Positions 19,324-31,857 of a stretch of DNA of 35,017 bases are shown in pieces (the first letter of the stretch is position 1; every line of letters begins with the position of its first letter). The notes below the pieces were generated by a model. That model ran no database searches, was not told the origin of the DNA, and worked only from the letters and a program-made list of their open reading frames with translations. Source of the DNA: Deltaproteobacteria bacterium (GTDB lineage: Bacteria > Desulfobacterota > Deferrimicrobia > Deferrimicrobiales > Deferrimicrobiaceae); assembly GCA_016219515.1 (NCBI GenBank), contig JACRMU010000008.1, forward strand, positions 1-35,017. The letters are read 5' to 3'. The translations under genes and the position numbers were made by a program.

Positions 19324-20121
19324 ATGAGCGCCAGGAGTTTCAACGTCGCGGTGGCCGGGGCAACCGGGGCCGTCGGTGAAGTCATGCTGCAAATCCTCGA
19401 GGAACGGAAGTTCCCCGTGAAGAACATCCGTTTGCTTGCGTCCGAGCGGTCCGTCGGCAAGCGGCTCAAGTTCAAGGGCGAGCAGGTCCCCGTCGAGCTG
19501 CTCCAGAAGAGCGCCTTCAAGGGGATCGACATCGCCCTGTTCTCCGCGGGCGCCTCTCGGAGCAAGGAGTTCGCGGCGGCGGCGTGGGAGTCGGGCGCGG
19601 TGGTGGTCGACAACTCCTCCGCCTTCCGGATGGAGCCGGACATCCCGCTCGTGGTGCCAGAGATCAACCCGCACGCGGTCGCGCACATCCCGCACATCGA
19701 CGCCTTCCTGGAGAACGGATACACCAAGGAAGAGATGAAGATGACGAACGAGGGGCGCAAGATCATGGAGATCCCGGACCTGCGCGTCACCTGCACCACG
19801 GTGCGCGTGCCGGTGCTCACCGCCCACTCGATCTCGGTGAACGTCCAGTTCGAGAAGAAGGTCACCCGGGAGAAGGCCAGGGAGCTGATCGCCGCGTTCC
19901 CCGGCTGCCAGGTGCTGGACGACCCGGGGAGCAACGTCTACCCGATGCCGCTGTTCTGCGCGGGGAAGGACGACTGCTATGTCGGCCGCATCCGCGAGGA
20001 TGACAGCGCGGAGAACGCGCTCAACTTCTGGGTGTGCGGCGACCAGCTCCGCAAGGGCGCGGCGCTGAACGCCATCCAGATCGCGGAGCTGCTCGCCAAG
20101 AGCCACCTGGTTCCCGCGTAA
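19324..20121 (+). CDS. asd: Aspartate-semialdehyde dehydrogenase, internally deleted (265 aa; catalytic-Cys block absent)
   Basis: N-terminus NVAVAGATGAVGEVMLQILEER and C-terminus LRKGAALNAIQIAELL are Asd-like, but …EINPHAVAHIP runs directly into HIDAFLENGYTKEEMKM with no NPNCS block. Confidence 0.88.
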   Translation: MSARSFNVAVAGATGAVGEVMLQILEERKFPVKNIRLLASERSVGKRLKFKGEQVPVELLQKSAFKGIDIALFSAGASRSKEFAAAAWESGAVVVDNSSAFRMEPDIPLVVPEINPHAVAHIPHIDAFLENGYTKEEMKMTNEGRKIMEIPDLRVTCTTVRVPVLTAHSISVNVQFEKKVTREKARELIAAFPGCQVLDDPGSNVYPMPLFCAGKDDCYVGRIREDDSAENALNFWVCGDQLRKGAALNAIQIAELLAKSHLVPA

Positions 20122-20132
20122 CCCGCAACCGG

Positions 20133-20870
20133 TTGCGGCGCATCAAGCTGACGCTGGCCTACGACGGGACCGCGTACCGGGGGTTCCAGGTCCAGCCGAA
20201 CGGGCGGACGATCCAGTCGGTGGCGGAGGAGGCGCTCTGCCGCCTCCTCCAGGAGCCGGTCAAGCTGCGCGCGGCGGGGCGGACCGACGCGGGCGTGCAC
20301 GCCCGGGAACAGGCGGTCGACTTCGCCGACTCCGGGAGCCGGCCGCTGGAAACCGTCCTCCGCGGAGGGAACGCGCTCCTTCCCGCAGACATCCGCATCC
20401 TGTCTGCGGAAGAGGTCCCCGAGTCGTTCAACGCAAGGCGCGACGCGAAGGAGAAGGAGTACCGGTATTTCCTTCACCTGTCCCCCGTCGCGTCCCCCTT
20501 TTTCTCCCGCCACGCCTGGCACCTGGAAAAGCAGCTCGACCTCGATGCGATGCGGGAAGGCCTTGGCCACGTCGTCGGGGAGCACGATTTTTCCTCTTTC
20601 CGGGGGCAGGGCTGCACGGCGAAGACGACCGTGCGGACGGTCTTCCGCGCCGAGTTGCGGGAGGAAGTTCCTTCCCTCTTCTCCCTCCGAATCGCCGGCA
20701 ACGGTTTCCTGCGGCACATGGTACGCAACCTCGTGGGGACGCTGGTGGACGTGGGGAAGGGGAAGATCCCGCCGGAGCGGGTGCGGGAGCTGTTCTCGCT
20801 GAAAAAACGCGCCGAGGCGGGCCCCACCGCCCCCGCGCACGGCCTGTTCCTGTGGGCAGTCCGCTACTGA
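20133..20870 (+). CDS. truA: tRNA pseudouridine(38-40) synthase TruA
   Basis: LAYDGTAYRGFQVQPNGRTIQ, AAGRTDAGVHAREQAVDF, FLRHMVRNLVGTL motifs; TTG start likely. Confidence 0.94.
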   Translation: MRRIKLTLAYDGTAYRGFQVQPNGRTIQSVAEEALCRLLQEPVKLRAAGRTDAGVHAREQAVDFADSGSRPLETVLRGGNALLPADIRILSAEEVPESFNARRDAKEKEYRYFLHLSPVASPFFSRHAWHLEKQLDLDAMREGLGHVVGEHDFSSFRGQGCTAKTTVRTVFRAELREEVPSLFSLRIAGNGFLRHMVRNLVGTLVDVGKGKIPPERVRELFSLKKRAEAGPTAPAHGLFLWAVRY

Positions 20871-20882
20871 CCGGATCGTCTC

Positions 20883-23432
20883 CTACGACCGACCGTCGAG
20901 CGTTTCACGTACCTTTGCGGCGAGCGACTGGGCCGAAAACGGCTTCTGTATGAACTGAACGCCCTCGGCGAGAACACCGCGGTGGGCGATCACGTTGGAT
21001 GTATACCCGGACATGTAGAGGCATTTCAGGCCCGGCCGGAGCAACGAGAGTTTTTCCGCCAGCTCCCGGCCGTTCATCTCCGGCATCACCACGTCGGTGA
21101 CGAGGAGGCGGATGTCTCCGGCATGCTCCCGGGCCAGGCGAATCGCTTCCCCCGGCCTCCTTGCGGCCAGGAGCGTATACCCGTACCCCTCCAGGATCGT
21201 CCTGGCGAGATTCAGGATCGACTCGTCGTCTTCGACCAGCAGCAGCGTCTCCGTGCCGCCCGGCACGGTTTCCGACGGAGGGATCGCCGGGGCCTCGGCT
21301 TCTCCGGCCACGACCCGGGGCATGTAAATCCGGAAGGTCGTCCCCTTGCCGGGCTCGCTGTAGACGTTGACGAACCCCCCGTTCTGCTTGACGATGCCGT
21401 ACACGGTCGCCAGCCCCAGCCCGGTCCCCTCGCCCACCCCCTTGGTGGTAAAAAAGGGCTCGAAGATCCGCGCCAGCGTCTCCTTGTCCATGCCGCATCC
21501 GTCGTCGCTCACCGCCAGCAATACGTACTCCCCGGGCAGGAACCCCGCGTGGTCGGCGCAATACCTTTCGTCGAACACCGCTTTCCCCGTTTCGATGGTC
21601 ACCTTGCCGACCCCGGCGATCGCGTCGCGGGCGTTGACCAGCAGGTTCGCCAGAATCTGGTCGACCTGCGAGGGATCGATCTTAATGAGCCATAGCTCGT
21701 GGCCTGGTTTCCAGGCCAGATCGATGTCCTCGCCGATGAGCCGGCGCAGCATCTTGAGCATCCCCGACACGGTGTCGTTCAGGTCCAGCACCTTGGGGCG
21801 GATCGTCTGCTGGCGGGAAAAGGCCAGCAGCTGGCGGGTGACGGCGGAGGCCCGCTGCGCCGCTTTCTGGATTTCGATGAGGATCTCCCGCATGTAACTG
21901 TCCGGCCCGGATTTTTCGAACGCTATGTGGGCGTACCCGAGGATCGCCTGGAGCATGTTGTTGAAGTCGTGGGCCACTCCCCCGGCGAGCCGTCCCACGG
22001 CCTCCATCTTCTGCGCCTGGCGGAGCTGGGCCTCCAGCGTTTCCCGCTCCGCCTCGACCCGCTTCCGTTCGGTGACGACGTCGAACACGGCGACGAAGTG
22101 CCCCGGCTCGGGGCAGTACGCGGAGATGGAGAACCACTGCTGCAAGGCCGCGACGAACACTTCGAACTTTTCGGGATGGCCGGTACGGGCCACGCGGCCG
22201 TAAGTTTCGAGCAACCCGGGGTCGGCATCCCGGATCCCCGTGATGACCTCGCTGACCCTCTTGCCGATGACCTCCTTCAACCCGGTCAGCGTCTCGAACG
22301 CCCGGTTGACCGAGAGGTAGACGAAGTCCCGCGCCTCGCCGTTCTCGAAGATCACCTTGCAGTAGGCCATCCCCTCCTGCATGTGCTCGAACAGCCGGTG
22401 GTACCGCTCCTCGCTTTCCCGCCGCGCCGTCTCCGCTTGGAACAAGGCCCGGTACTGCGCCTTGGCGTTGCGCTGCCAGACCACGCCGACGGCGGCAGCC
22501 GACGCCGCGACAAGCCCCAGGACCAGCGCCAGGATGAGGACGGAGAAAAAGCGCTGAACCGCGAACGCCTCCTCCTCGTCCACCTTGGCCACCAGGTACC
22601 AGGGGGAACCCGGGATGGATTTCAGCGCCGCCACCACGTTCACTCCGCGGTAGTCCCTGCCTTTCACGACGCCTTCCTTGCCCGACACGGCCATGACCGC
22701 CGGAACGTCTTTTTCACTCAAGGGGATTCGCAGCTTGAGCGCCGTGTCCTTTTTATGGCGCAGGTCGTTCAGAAACAGCGCCGCTTCCCCGTCCCGCTGG
22801 ACGAGCAGGGTTTCGGAGGTGCCGCTGGGCACGGGCCAGGACGCAATCAGGGGGTAGAGGAACTGCCGCGCATCGATCTGGAAAATGACCGCGCCGACCG
22901 GTCCGGAGGTTGCGCCGACCCCGGAAAATAACGGGGCGATGACGCCGAGATGGGGATTGGGGTCGGCCGCTCCCGCATGCAGGTCGGTAAGAACCGGCTT
23001 CCGGTCGCGCATGGCGATTTTCAGCGCTTCTGCGACTTCCTGGTGGACCGGACCGCGGTAATCGCTCAGGCTCAGGCGCACGGCGCCCCTCGCGTCCGTC
23101 AGCAGGATGTTCCGGTAGAGGTGGTGGTCCTGCACGGAGCGCAACCGGCTCAAGATCTCTTCCGGGGACCCGGACCTCGGGTTCGCCATCCATCGCTCCA
23201 CGCCCTGGATCAGGAAGAAGCTGCTCATGAGCTCCGCGGCCTCCGCCAGCTGATCGGACCGCCAGGCGGCGATCTGATCGGCCTTCAATTGCGCTATGGC
23301 CTGGAGTTCCTTTTCGGCGTTGCTCCGAAGCTGCAGCTCCTGGGTGCGGTAGAACCAGGCACCTCCGGCCAGCAGAAGAAGCATCGCCAGCCCAAGGGCC
23401 GCCGCCAACCAGCGGGGAAACGCGCTTAGCAT
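20883..23432 (-). CDS. Membrane hybrid sensor histidine kinase (periplasmic sensor, PAS, HisKA, HATPase_c, C-terminal receiver)
   Basis: N-terminal TM plus extracytoplasmic region and second TM; PAS-like segment; LAGGVAHDFNNMLQAILGYAHIAF H-box; EPFFTTKGVGEGTGLGLATVYGIVKQNGG; receiver LLVEDDES…VTDVVMPEMNG. ATG 23432 preferred over track start 23522. Confidence 0.92.
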   Translation of the reverse strand: MLSAFPRWLAAALGLAMLLLLAGGAWFYRTQELQLRSNAEKELQAIAQLKADQIAAWRSDQLAEAAELMSSFFLIQGVERWMANPRSGSPEEILSRLRSVQDHHLYRNILLTDARGAVRLSLSDYRGPVHQEVAEALKIAMRDRKPVLTDLHAGAADPNPHLGVIAPLFSGVGATSGPVGAVIFQIDARQFLYPLIASWPVPSGTSETLLVQRDGEAALFLNDLRHKKDTALKLRIPLSEKDVPAVMAVSGKEGVVKGRDYRGVNVVAALKSIPGSPWYLVAKVDEEEAFAVQRFFSVLILALVLGLVAASAAAVGVVWQRNAKAQYRALFQAETARRESEERYHRLFEHMQEGMAYCKVIFENGEARDFVYLSVNRAFETLTGLKEVIGKRVSEVITGIRDADPGLLETYGRVARTGHPEKFEVFVAALQQWFSISAYCPEPGHFVAVFDVVTERKRVEAERETLEAQLRQAQKMEAVGRLAGGVAHDFNNMLQAILGYAHIAFEKSGPDSYMREILIEIQKAAQRASAVTRQLLAFSRQQTIRPKVLDLNDTVSGMLKMLRRLIGEDIDLAWKPGHELWLIKIDPSQVDQILANLLVNARDAIAGVGKVTIETGKAVFDERYCADHAGFLPGEYVLLAVSDDGCGMDKETLARIFEPFFTTKGVGEGTGLGLATVYGIVKQNGGFVNVYSEPGKGTTFRIYMPRVVAGEAEAPAIPPSETVPGGTETLLLVEDDESILNLARTILEGYGYTLLAARRPGEAIRLAREHAGDIRLLVTDVVMPEMNGRELAEKLSLLRPGLKCLYMSGYTSNVIAHRGVLAEGVQFIQKPFSAQSLAAKVRETLDGRS

Positions 23433-23681
23433 ACCGACCCTCTGTTCCGGAGCGCCATGTTCTTGGGTGTCAGTAACAAGGGGAATGAACGCGCATGCCG
23501 GTACCCGGTGAGTTCGAAGCATCGATCACGGATCGTGTCGCTATCGTGACGATCGCTGTCACCCGGTTTTTCCTGCGAACGGGCCGCCGAATCCGGCTAC
23601 GTCAACAGAAACGAACGACACCGCACTCGCTCCAAGGGCCTGCCGCCTTCCCTGAATCCGTCGGGGCGACTTTTATCAGGA

Positions 23682-23716
23682 AACACTCTCCGATTCCAGT
23701 GTTATCAGCAAGTGTT
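23682..23716. repeat. Inverted/direct repeat cluster in the divergent intergenic region
   Basis: AACACT (23682-23687) N10 AGTGTT (23698-23703) and a second AGTGTT (23711-23716). TTATCAGG-AA / TTATCAGC-AA direct repeats are interleaved. Confidence 0.4.
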
Positions 23717-23988
23717 TCATTAAGCAATACCCTTTTGACGATTTCCGGCAAGGTGCACGGGGGCAGCCCGGTCTTTCCACCCGCTTCGTGCCGGATCCTT
23801 CCATCCCGATCCGGCCGGTGTCCCGAAAAGAGTGGTTTCCCCCCGGCGAGATGATATAGAATCCGCGTCATCCGGTTTTTCGGTCCCCCGGTGGAGGGGA
23901 AGAAAGATATGTGGTCCGGTTGCGAGTCATGGCCCCGGAAGGCCTCACCATGATCGGCATTTGAAGCATTTGCCTCGCTAGTTTTCTC

Positions 23989-24019
23989 TTGACGATGGGG
24001 CCTGCGTGGGCTCTAATAT
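23989..24019 (+). promoter_or_regulatory. Putative promoter for rplM-rpsI
   Basis: TTGACG (23989-23994) and TCTAATAT (-10 region, TAATAT at 24014-24019); spacing 17-19 depending on the -10 register. Confidence 0.5.
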
Positions 24020-24053
24020 ACCCTTTGATTTTCAAGGGGAAAGGTTTGCGCCG

Positions 24054-24491
24054 ATGAAGACGACGGAATACTTTACCAGGGACGAGGCGAATCAGGTCTG
24101 GTACGTGGTGGACGCCGACGGCAAGGTTCTCGGGCGCCTCGCCACGAAGGTGGCCGAGGTTCTGCGCGGGAAGCACAAGACAAAATTCACCCCCAACGCC
24201 GATATCGGCGATTTCGTCATCGTGGTCAACGCCGAAAAGGTCAAGCTGACCGGGAAAAAGCTGACGGAGAAGAACTATCACCACCATTCGGGGTACATGG
24301 GGGGACTGAAGACCACCACGCCGGAGAAGGTGCTGCAGAAGCACCCCGAGCGGCTGGTGGAATGGGCGGTCCGCGGGATGCTGCCCAAGACGCGCCTGGG
24401 TGACCGGCTCTTCACCAAGCTCAAGGTCTACGCAGGCCCCGACCATCCGCACAAGGCCCAGCAGCCCAAGGCGCTGGCGGTCAACGAATAG
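24054..24491 (+). CDS. rplM: 50S ribosomal protein L13
   Basis: [57 protein letters not shown] motifs. Confidence 0.97.
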   Translation: MKTTEYFTRDEANQVWYVVDADGKVLGRLATKVAEVLRGKHKTKFTPNADIGDFVIVVNAEKVKLTGKKLTEKNYHHHSGYMGGLKTTTPEKVLQKHPERLVEWAVRGMLPKTRLGDRLFTKLKVYAGPDHPHKAQQPKALAVNE

Positions 24492-24508
24492 GAGAGGATC
24501 AAAGCGAC

Positions 24509-24904
24509 ATGGCACAGGCAGCGAGGGTATACGCTACAGGGAAACGGAAGACGGCCATCGCGCGCGTCTACATGAAATCGGGAAGCGGGCGCATCAGCGT
24601 CAACGGGCGGGAGTTCGAGAACTACTTCCCCGTGCTGGCGCTCCGGGCGGTCGCCGTGCAGCCGCTTGTGCTCACCGGGAAGCGGCAGTCGGTCGACGTG
24701 GAGGTCAACGTCCGCGGCGGCGGCCCCGCGGCCCAGGCCGAGTCGGTGAAGTACGGGCTCGCCAAGGCGCTGCAGGCGGACAACCCCGAACTTCGCACGA
24801 CGCTCAAAAGGGCCGGCTTCCTGACGCGCGACGCGCGGATCAAGGAGCGGAAGAAGTACGGACGTCCGGGGGCGAGGAAACGGTTCCAGTTCTCCAAGCG
24901 GTAA
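24509..24904 (+). CDS. rpsI: 30S ribosomal protein S9
   Basis: YATGKRKTAIARV…GGGPAAQAESVKYGLAKAL…RKKYGRPGARKRFQFSKR. Confidence 0.97.
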   Translation: MAQAARVYATGKRKTAIARVYMKSGSGRISVNGREFENYFPVLALRAVAVQPLVLTGKRQSVDVEVNVRGGGPAAQAESVKYGLAKALQADNPELRTTLKRAGFLTRDARIKERKKYGRPGARKRFQFSKR

Positions 24905-24939
24905 TCAGCGAGGGCGATATGCCCCGTCGAACGGTTCCC

Positions 24940-24977
24940 GAAGGGGAAGGCCGCTACCGCCGCCTTCCCCTTCTTTT
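24940..24977 (+). terminator. Strong intrinsic terminator between rpsI and argC
   Basis: GAAGGGGAAGGC-cgctaccgcc-GCCTTCCCCTTC perfect 12 bp stem followed by TTTT(ATT). Confidence 0.85.
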
Positions 24978-24992
24978 ATTAAGGAGACAGAC

Positions 24993-26029
24993 ATGAAGAG
25001 AGTGGCGATATTCGGCGCGACGGGGTACACGGGGTTCGAGCTGATCCGGCTCCTCCTGTCCCATCCCCGCGTGAAGGTCTCGGCGCTCACCTCCGAGCAA
25101 TATTCCGGGCTGCCGGTCAACCAGGCGTTCCCGCCCTTCCGCGGACGGCTTGCGGGCGCGGCCTTCGGGAAGATGGAGGAAATGGTTTCCGCCGGGTTCG
25201 ACGCCGCGTTCCTTGCGCTTCCCCACACGGTGTCGGCCTCCGTGGCGGAAAAGATCCTTTCCCGGGGGATCCCGGTGATCGACCTGTCGGCGGACTTCCG
25301 CTTCCGGAGCATCCCGCTGTACGAATCGGTCTACGGCGTCCGGCACAAGAGCCCGGGCTTGAGCGCCAAGGCGGTGTACGGTCTTCCCGAGGCGCACCGG
25401 GAAGCGCTCCGGAAGACCCGGCTTGCGGCGGTCCCCGGTTGCTTCCCCACGGCGGTGATCCTGGCCCTCTACCCGCTCCTTGCGGCGGGGCTGATCGATA
25501 AAAAGGGGATCGTGGCCGACTGCAAGACGGGCGTGTCCGGCGGGGGGAGGAACCCTTCGCTCGGCTTCCACTACCCGGAGGTCGAGGGAGGGGTCCGGCC
25601 GTACGGCCTGCCGAAGCACCGGCACAACCCCGAAATGGACCAGGAACTGTCGCTGGCCGCCGGTGAAAAGGTTTCGATCACGTTCGTTCCCCACCTGATC
25701 CCGATGGTCCGGGGGATCCTGGCGACCTGCTACGCCACGCTCCGTCCGAAAGTGTCCGCGGAGGCGGTCGCGGAGGCCTATCGGAAAGCGTACGCGAAGG
25801 AGCCGTTCGTGCGGCTCTGCCCGGAAGGGGTTCTCCCGTCGACCAAGGACGTGGCGGGGAGCAATTTCTGCGACATCGCATTCCGGGCCGACATGAAGAC
25901 AAGGCGGGTGGTCGCGGTCTCCGCAATCGACAACCTGGTGAAGGGCGCATCCGGGGCCGCGGTCCAGTGCTTCAACCTGATGATGGGGTTCCCGGAGGAG
26001 GAAGGACTCCGCGGGGCACCCCTCTTCCC

Positions 26030-26033
<4 letters not shown>
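24993..26033 (+). CDS. argC: N-acetyl-gamma-glutamyl-phosphate reductase
   Basis: IFGATGYTGFELIRLL, VPGCFPTAVILALYP, KTGVSGGGR, FVPHLIPMVRGI motifs. Confidence 0.96.
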
Positions 26034-29236
<3,203 letters not shown>

Positions 29237-29240
<4 letters not shown>

Positions 29241-30208
29241 CCCGCGACCTGGCGGAACGCGCCGCCCGGGTGCTCTCCGTGGAGGCGGCGGGGATCCTGG
29301 GGATCAAGGAGAAGCTGGATGGGAACTTCCAGCGGGCGGTCGAGCTGCTGCTGAGCGCCCCCGGCAAGGTCGTCGTGACGGGGATGGGAAAATCCGGCCT
29401 CATCGGGCGCAAGATCGCGGCGACCCTCGCATCGACGGGGACGCCGGCCTTCTTCCTGCACCCGGCGGAAGGGCTCCACGGAGACGTCGGGATGGTGCTG
29501 GAAGGGGATGTCGTCATCGCCCTATCGAAGTCGGGCGAGACCACGGAGGTGACCTCCCTGGTCCCCGTCTTCAAGCGGCTGGGCCTGCCGCTGATCGTCC
29601 TGACGGGAGAGCGGGACTCCACGCTGGCCCGCCACGCCGACGCCGTGATCGACGTCGGGGTCTCCGAGGAGGCGTGCCCGATGGGGCTGGCGCCGACGGC
29701 GTCCACCACCGCGGCGCTGGCGATGGGGGACGCGCTCGCGGTCGTCCTCTTCGAGGAGAAGGGATTTTCCGCGCGGGACTTCGCCATGCTGCACCCCGGC
29801 GGCGCGCTGGGACGCAAGCTCCTGACGGTGGAGGACCTCATGCACGCCGGAGAGGAGATCCCGCTGGTCTCCCGCAGCACGCCGCTGAAGGACGCCCTCT
29901 TCACGATCAGCTCCAAGCGGCTCGGCGTCACCGGCGTTCTCGATGCGTCCGGGGCGCTGGCCGGCGTGATCACGGACGGGGACGTCCGGAGGGCGATGGC
30001 CCGGGGGACCGACATCTTCCGCACGCGCGCCGAAGAGGTCATGTCCGCCAGCCCCAAGCGCATCTCCTCCTCCGACCTCGCCGCCTCCGCCCTGCGGAAG
30101 ATGGAGGAGCATTCGATCACGAGCCTCTTCGTCTTCGACGGGAAGGACGCGGTCCGGCTGGTCGGCATCGTCCACATCCACGATCTCCTGAAGGCGGGGG
30201 TCGGATGA
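29237..30208 (+). CDS. kdsD: Arabinose-5-phosphate isomerase (SIS + CBS domains)
   Basis: TGMGKSGLIGRKIAATLASTGTPAFFLHPAEGLHGD SIS motif; tandem CBS domains. Confidence 0.94.
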
Positions 30209-30756
30209 GCCCGCCGGCGATCCGTCCCGGCGCCGCGGAGAAAGCGGCCGGAGTGCGCCTGTTCCTGACCGACGTGGACGGCGTCCTGACGGACGGCGGG
30301 ATCGTCTACGACAGCGACGGCAGGGAGATCAAGCGGTTCCACGTCCGGGACGGCCACGGCATCAAGATGCTCCAGCGGGCCGGCGTGGAAGTGGGGATCA
30401 TCACGGGCAGGACGTCGGAGGTGGTGTCGGTCCGCGCGCGGGAGCTGGGGATCTCCATCGTGCGCCAGGGATCGACGGACAAGGTGGCCACCTGGCGGGA
30501 GATCCTTGCGGAGAAGGGGCTGTCGCCGCGGGAGACCGCGTACGTGGGGGACGACATCGTCGACCTGCCGCTGCTGCGCGAGGTGGGGTTCTCCGCCTCG
30601 GTCTTCGACGCGGAAGACTATGTCCGGGACGCCGCCGACTTCGTCTCCTCCCGGGGCGGGGGACGGGGCGCCGTCCGGGAAATCATCGAGTTCCTCCTGA
30701 AATCCGGCGGGGCGTGGGAAAAGGTCTCCTCCAGGTACTTCGCGGGCGGCAGATGA
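30205..30756 (+). CDS. kdsC: 3-deoxy-D-manno-octulosonate 8-phosphate phosphatase
   Basis: LFLTDVDGVLTDGGIVYDSDGREIKRFHVRDGHGIKML HAD motif; ITGRTSEVV; YVGDDIVDLPLL. Confidence 0.95.
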   Translation: MSPPAIRPGAAEKAAGVRLFLTDVDGVLTDGGIVYDSDGREIKRFHVRDGHGIKMLQRAGVEVGIITGRTSEVVSVRARELGISIVRQGSTDKVATWREILAEKGLSPRETAYVGDDIVDLPLLREVGFSASVFDAEDYVRDAADFVSSRGGGRGAVREIIEFLLKSGGAWEKVSSRYFAGGR

Positions 30757-31331
30757 AGCGCCGTTGGCTGCTTTCCCTTGCGGCGCTGCTTGCGGTCCTG
30801 GCAGGTGCTGCGTTTCTTTCCGGCATACCGCGGACAAGCGAGAGAGCTCCGGGCGCCGAAGGAATCTCCGGCGGCGAACTCTCGCCGGGGCCGCAGATCG
30901 TTCTCCGGAACGTGGAGATGCGGGAGGTTCGGAAAGGCGAGGCGGCGTACCGGCTTCTCTCCGACGTCGTCACCTACCGGGTGCTTTCGGAAGATCTCTC
31001 CGCCGCCGGCGTGACCCTCCTTCTCCCGGGCCAGCGGGGTGAAGTGGTCGTGCGCGCCCCGGAGGCCCGCTGGGACATGCGGACGGGGCGGATCGTCCTC
31101 CCTTCGGGGGGTTCCGCGGAAGACCGGGGGGGCTGGATCGCCTCCGTCGCTTTCGCGCGCCTTTCTCTCCCGGAGCGGACGTTTACGGCGCCGGGGGATG
31201 CGAACCTTTCGGGCCCCGGCCTGGCGGTCGCGGGGGACAACCTGGTCTGGCGATGGCGGGAGGGGAAAGTGGAGCTCGAACGTCCGAAGACCCGGGTGCT
31301 GCCGGCCCGGGCGCTTCGCAGGAAGGGGTGA
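30753..31331 (+). CDS. lptC: LPS export ABC transporter periplasmic protein LptC
   Basis: N-terminal TM anchor then beta-jellyroll-like sequence; position between kdsC and lptA. Confidence 0.82.
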   Translation: MKRRWLLSLAALLAVLAGAAFLSGIPRTSERAPGAEGISGGELSPGPQIVLRNVEMREVRKGEAAYRLLSDVVTYRVLSEDLSAAGVTLLLPGQRGEVVVRAPEARWDMRTGRIVLPSGGSAEDRGGWIASVAFARLSLPERTFTAPGDANLSGPGLAVAGDNLVWRWREGKVELERPKTRVLPARALRRKG

Positions 31332-31335
31332 GACG

Positions 31336-31857
31336 ATGCGGATGCGGACCGTTCGCCTGGTCGTCATGATCCTCGCGGCGGCCTCCTTCGCTTCCGCGGA
31401 GGACCGCCGGATGCTCCGCCCCGAGGAGCTGGGAAGCCGGCCCATCGAGATCGCCGCGGACCGGCTCCTCGCCGACAGCGTCAAGAACTCGGTGACCTTC
31501 GAGGGGAACGTGGTCGCGAAACAGGAGGATGTGACCCTCTTCTCCGACAGGCTGTTCGCGGAGTATTCTTCCGCCTCGGGCGCCGTCGAGAAGATCGTGG
31601 CGGACGGAAACGTGCGGGTGATCCAGGCGGACAGGGAAGCCCGGGCGGCGCACGCCGTGTTCTACAACCTGGAACAGCGGATCGTCCTGACGGGGGGAGC
31701 CGACGTCACCCAGGGGGGAAACACCCTGAAGGGCGAGACGGCGACGATCTATCTCCGCGAGAACCGCTCCGTGGTTTCGGGGGGAGAAGGGGGCCGTGTC
31801 AGGGCGGTCATCCAGCCGAAGGGGCAGTCCGGGAAAAAGGAGAAGGGCGGACGGTGA
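31336..31857 (+). CDS. lptA: LPS transport periplasmic protein LptA
   Basis: Signal peptide then [43 protein letters not shown], OstA/LptA-like repeats. Confidence 0.9.
   Translation: MRMRTVRLVVMILAAASFASAEDRRMLRPEELGSRPIEIAADRLLADSVKNSVTFEGNVVAKQEDVTLFSDRLFAEYSSASGAVEKIVADGNVRVIQADREARAAHAVFYNLEQRIVLTGGADVTQGGNTLKGETATIYLRENRSVVSGGEGGRVRAVIQPKGQSGKKEKGGR

Noticed and set aside
23602-23871. Small minus-strand ORF (89 aa) and plus-strand 119-aa ORF 23495-23854 in the intergenic region
   Set aside because: No SD, no recognisable family, mutually overlapping; not supportable as genes without conservation evidence.
24940-24977. Terminator-like inverted repeat considered as a mobile repeat
   Set aside because: Perfect stem with a T-tract right after rpsI is a standard intrinsic terminator; only its closeness to argC is notable.
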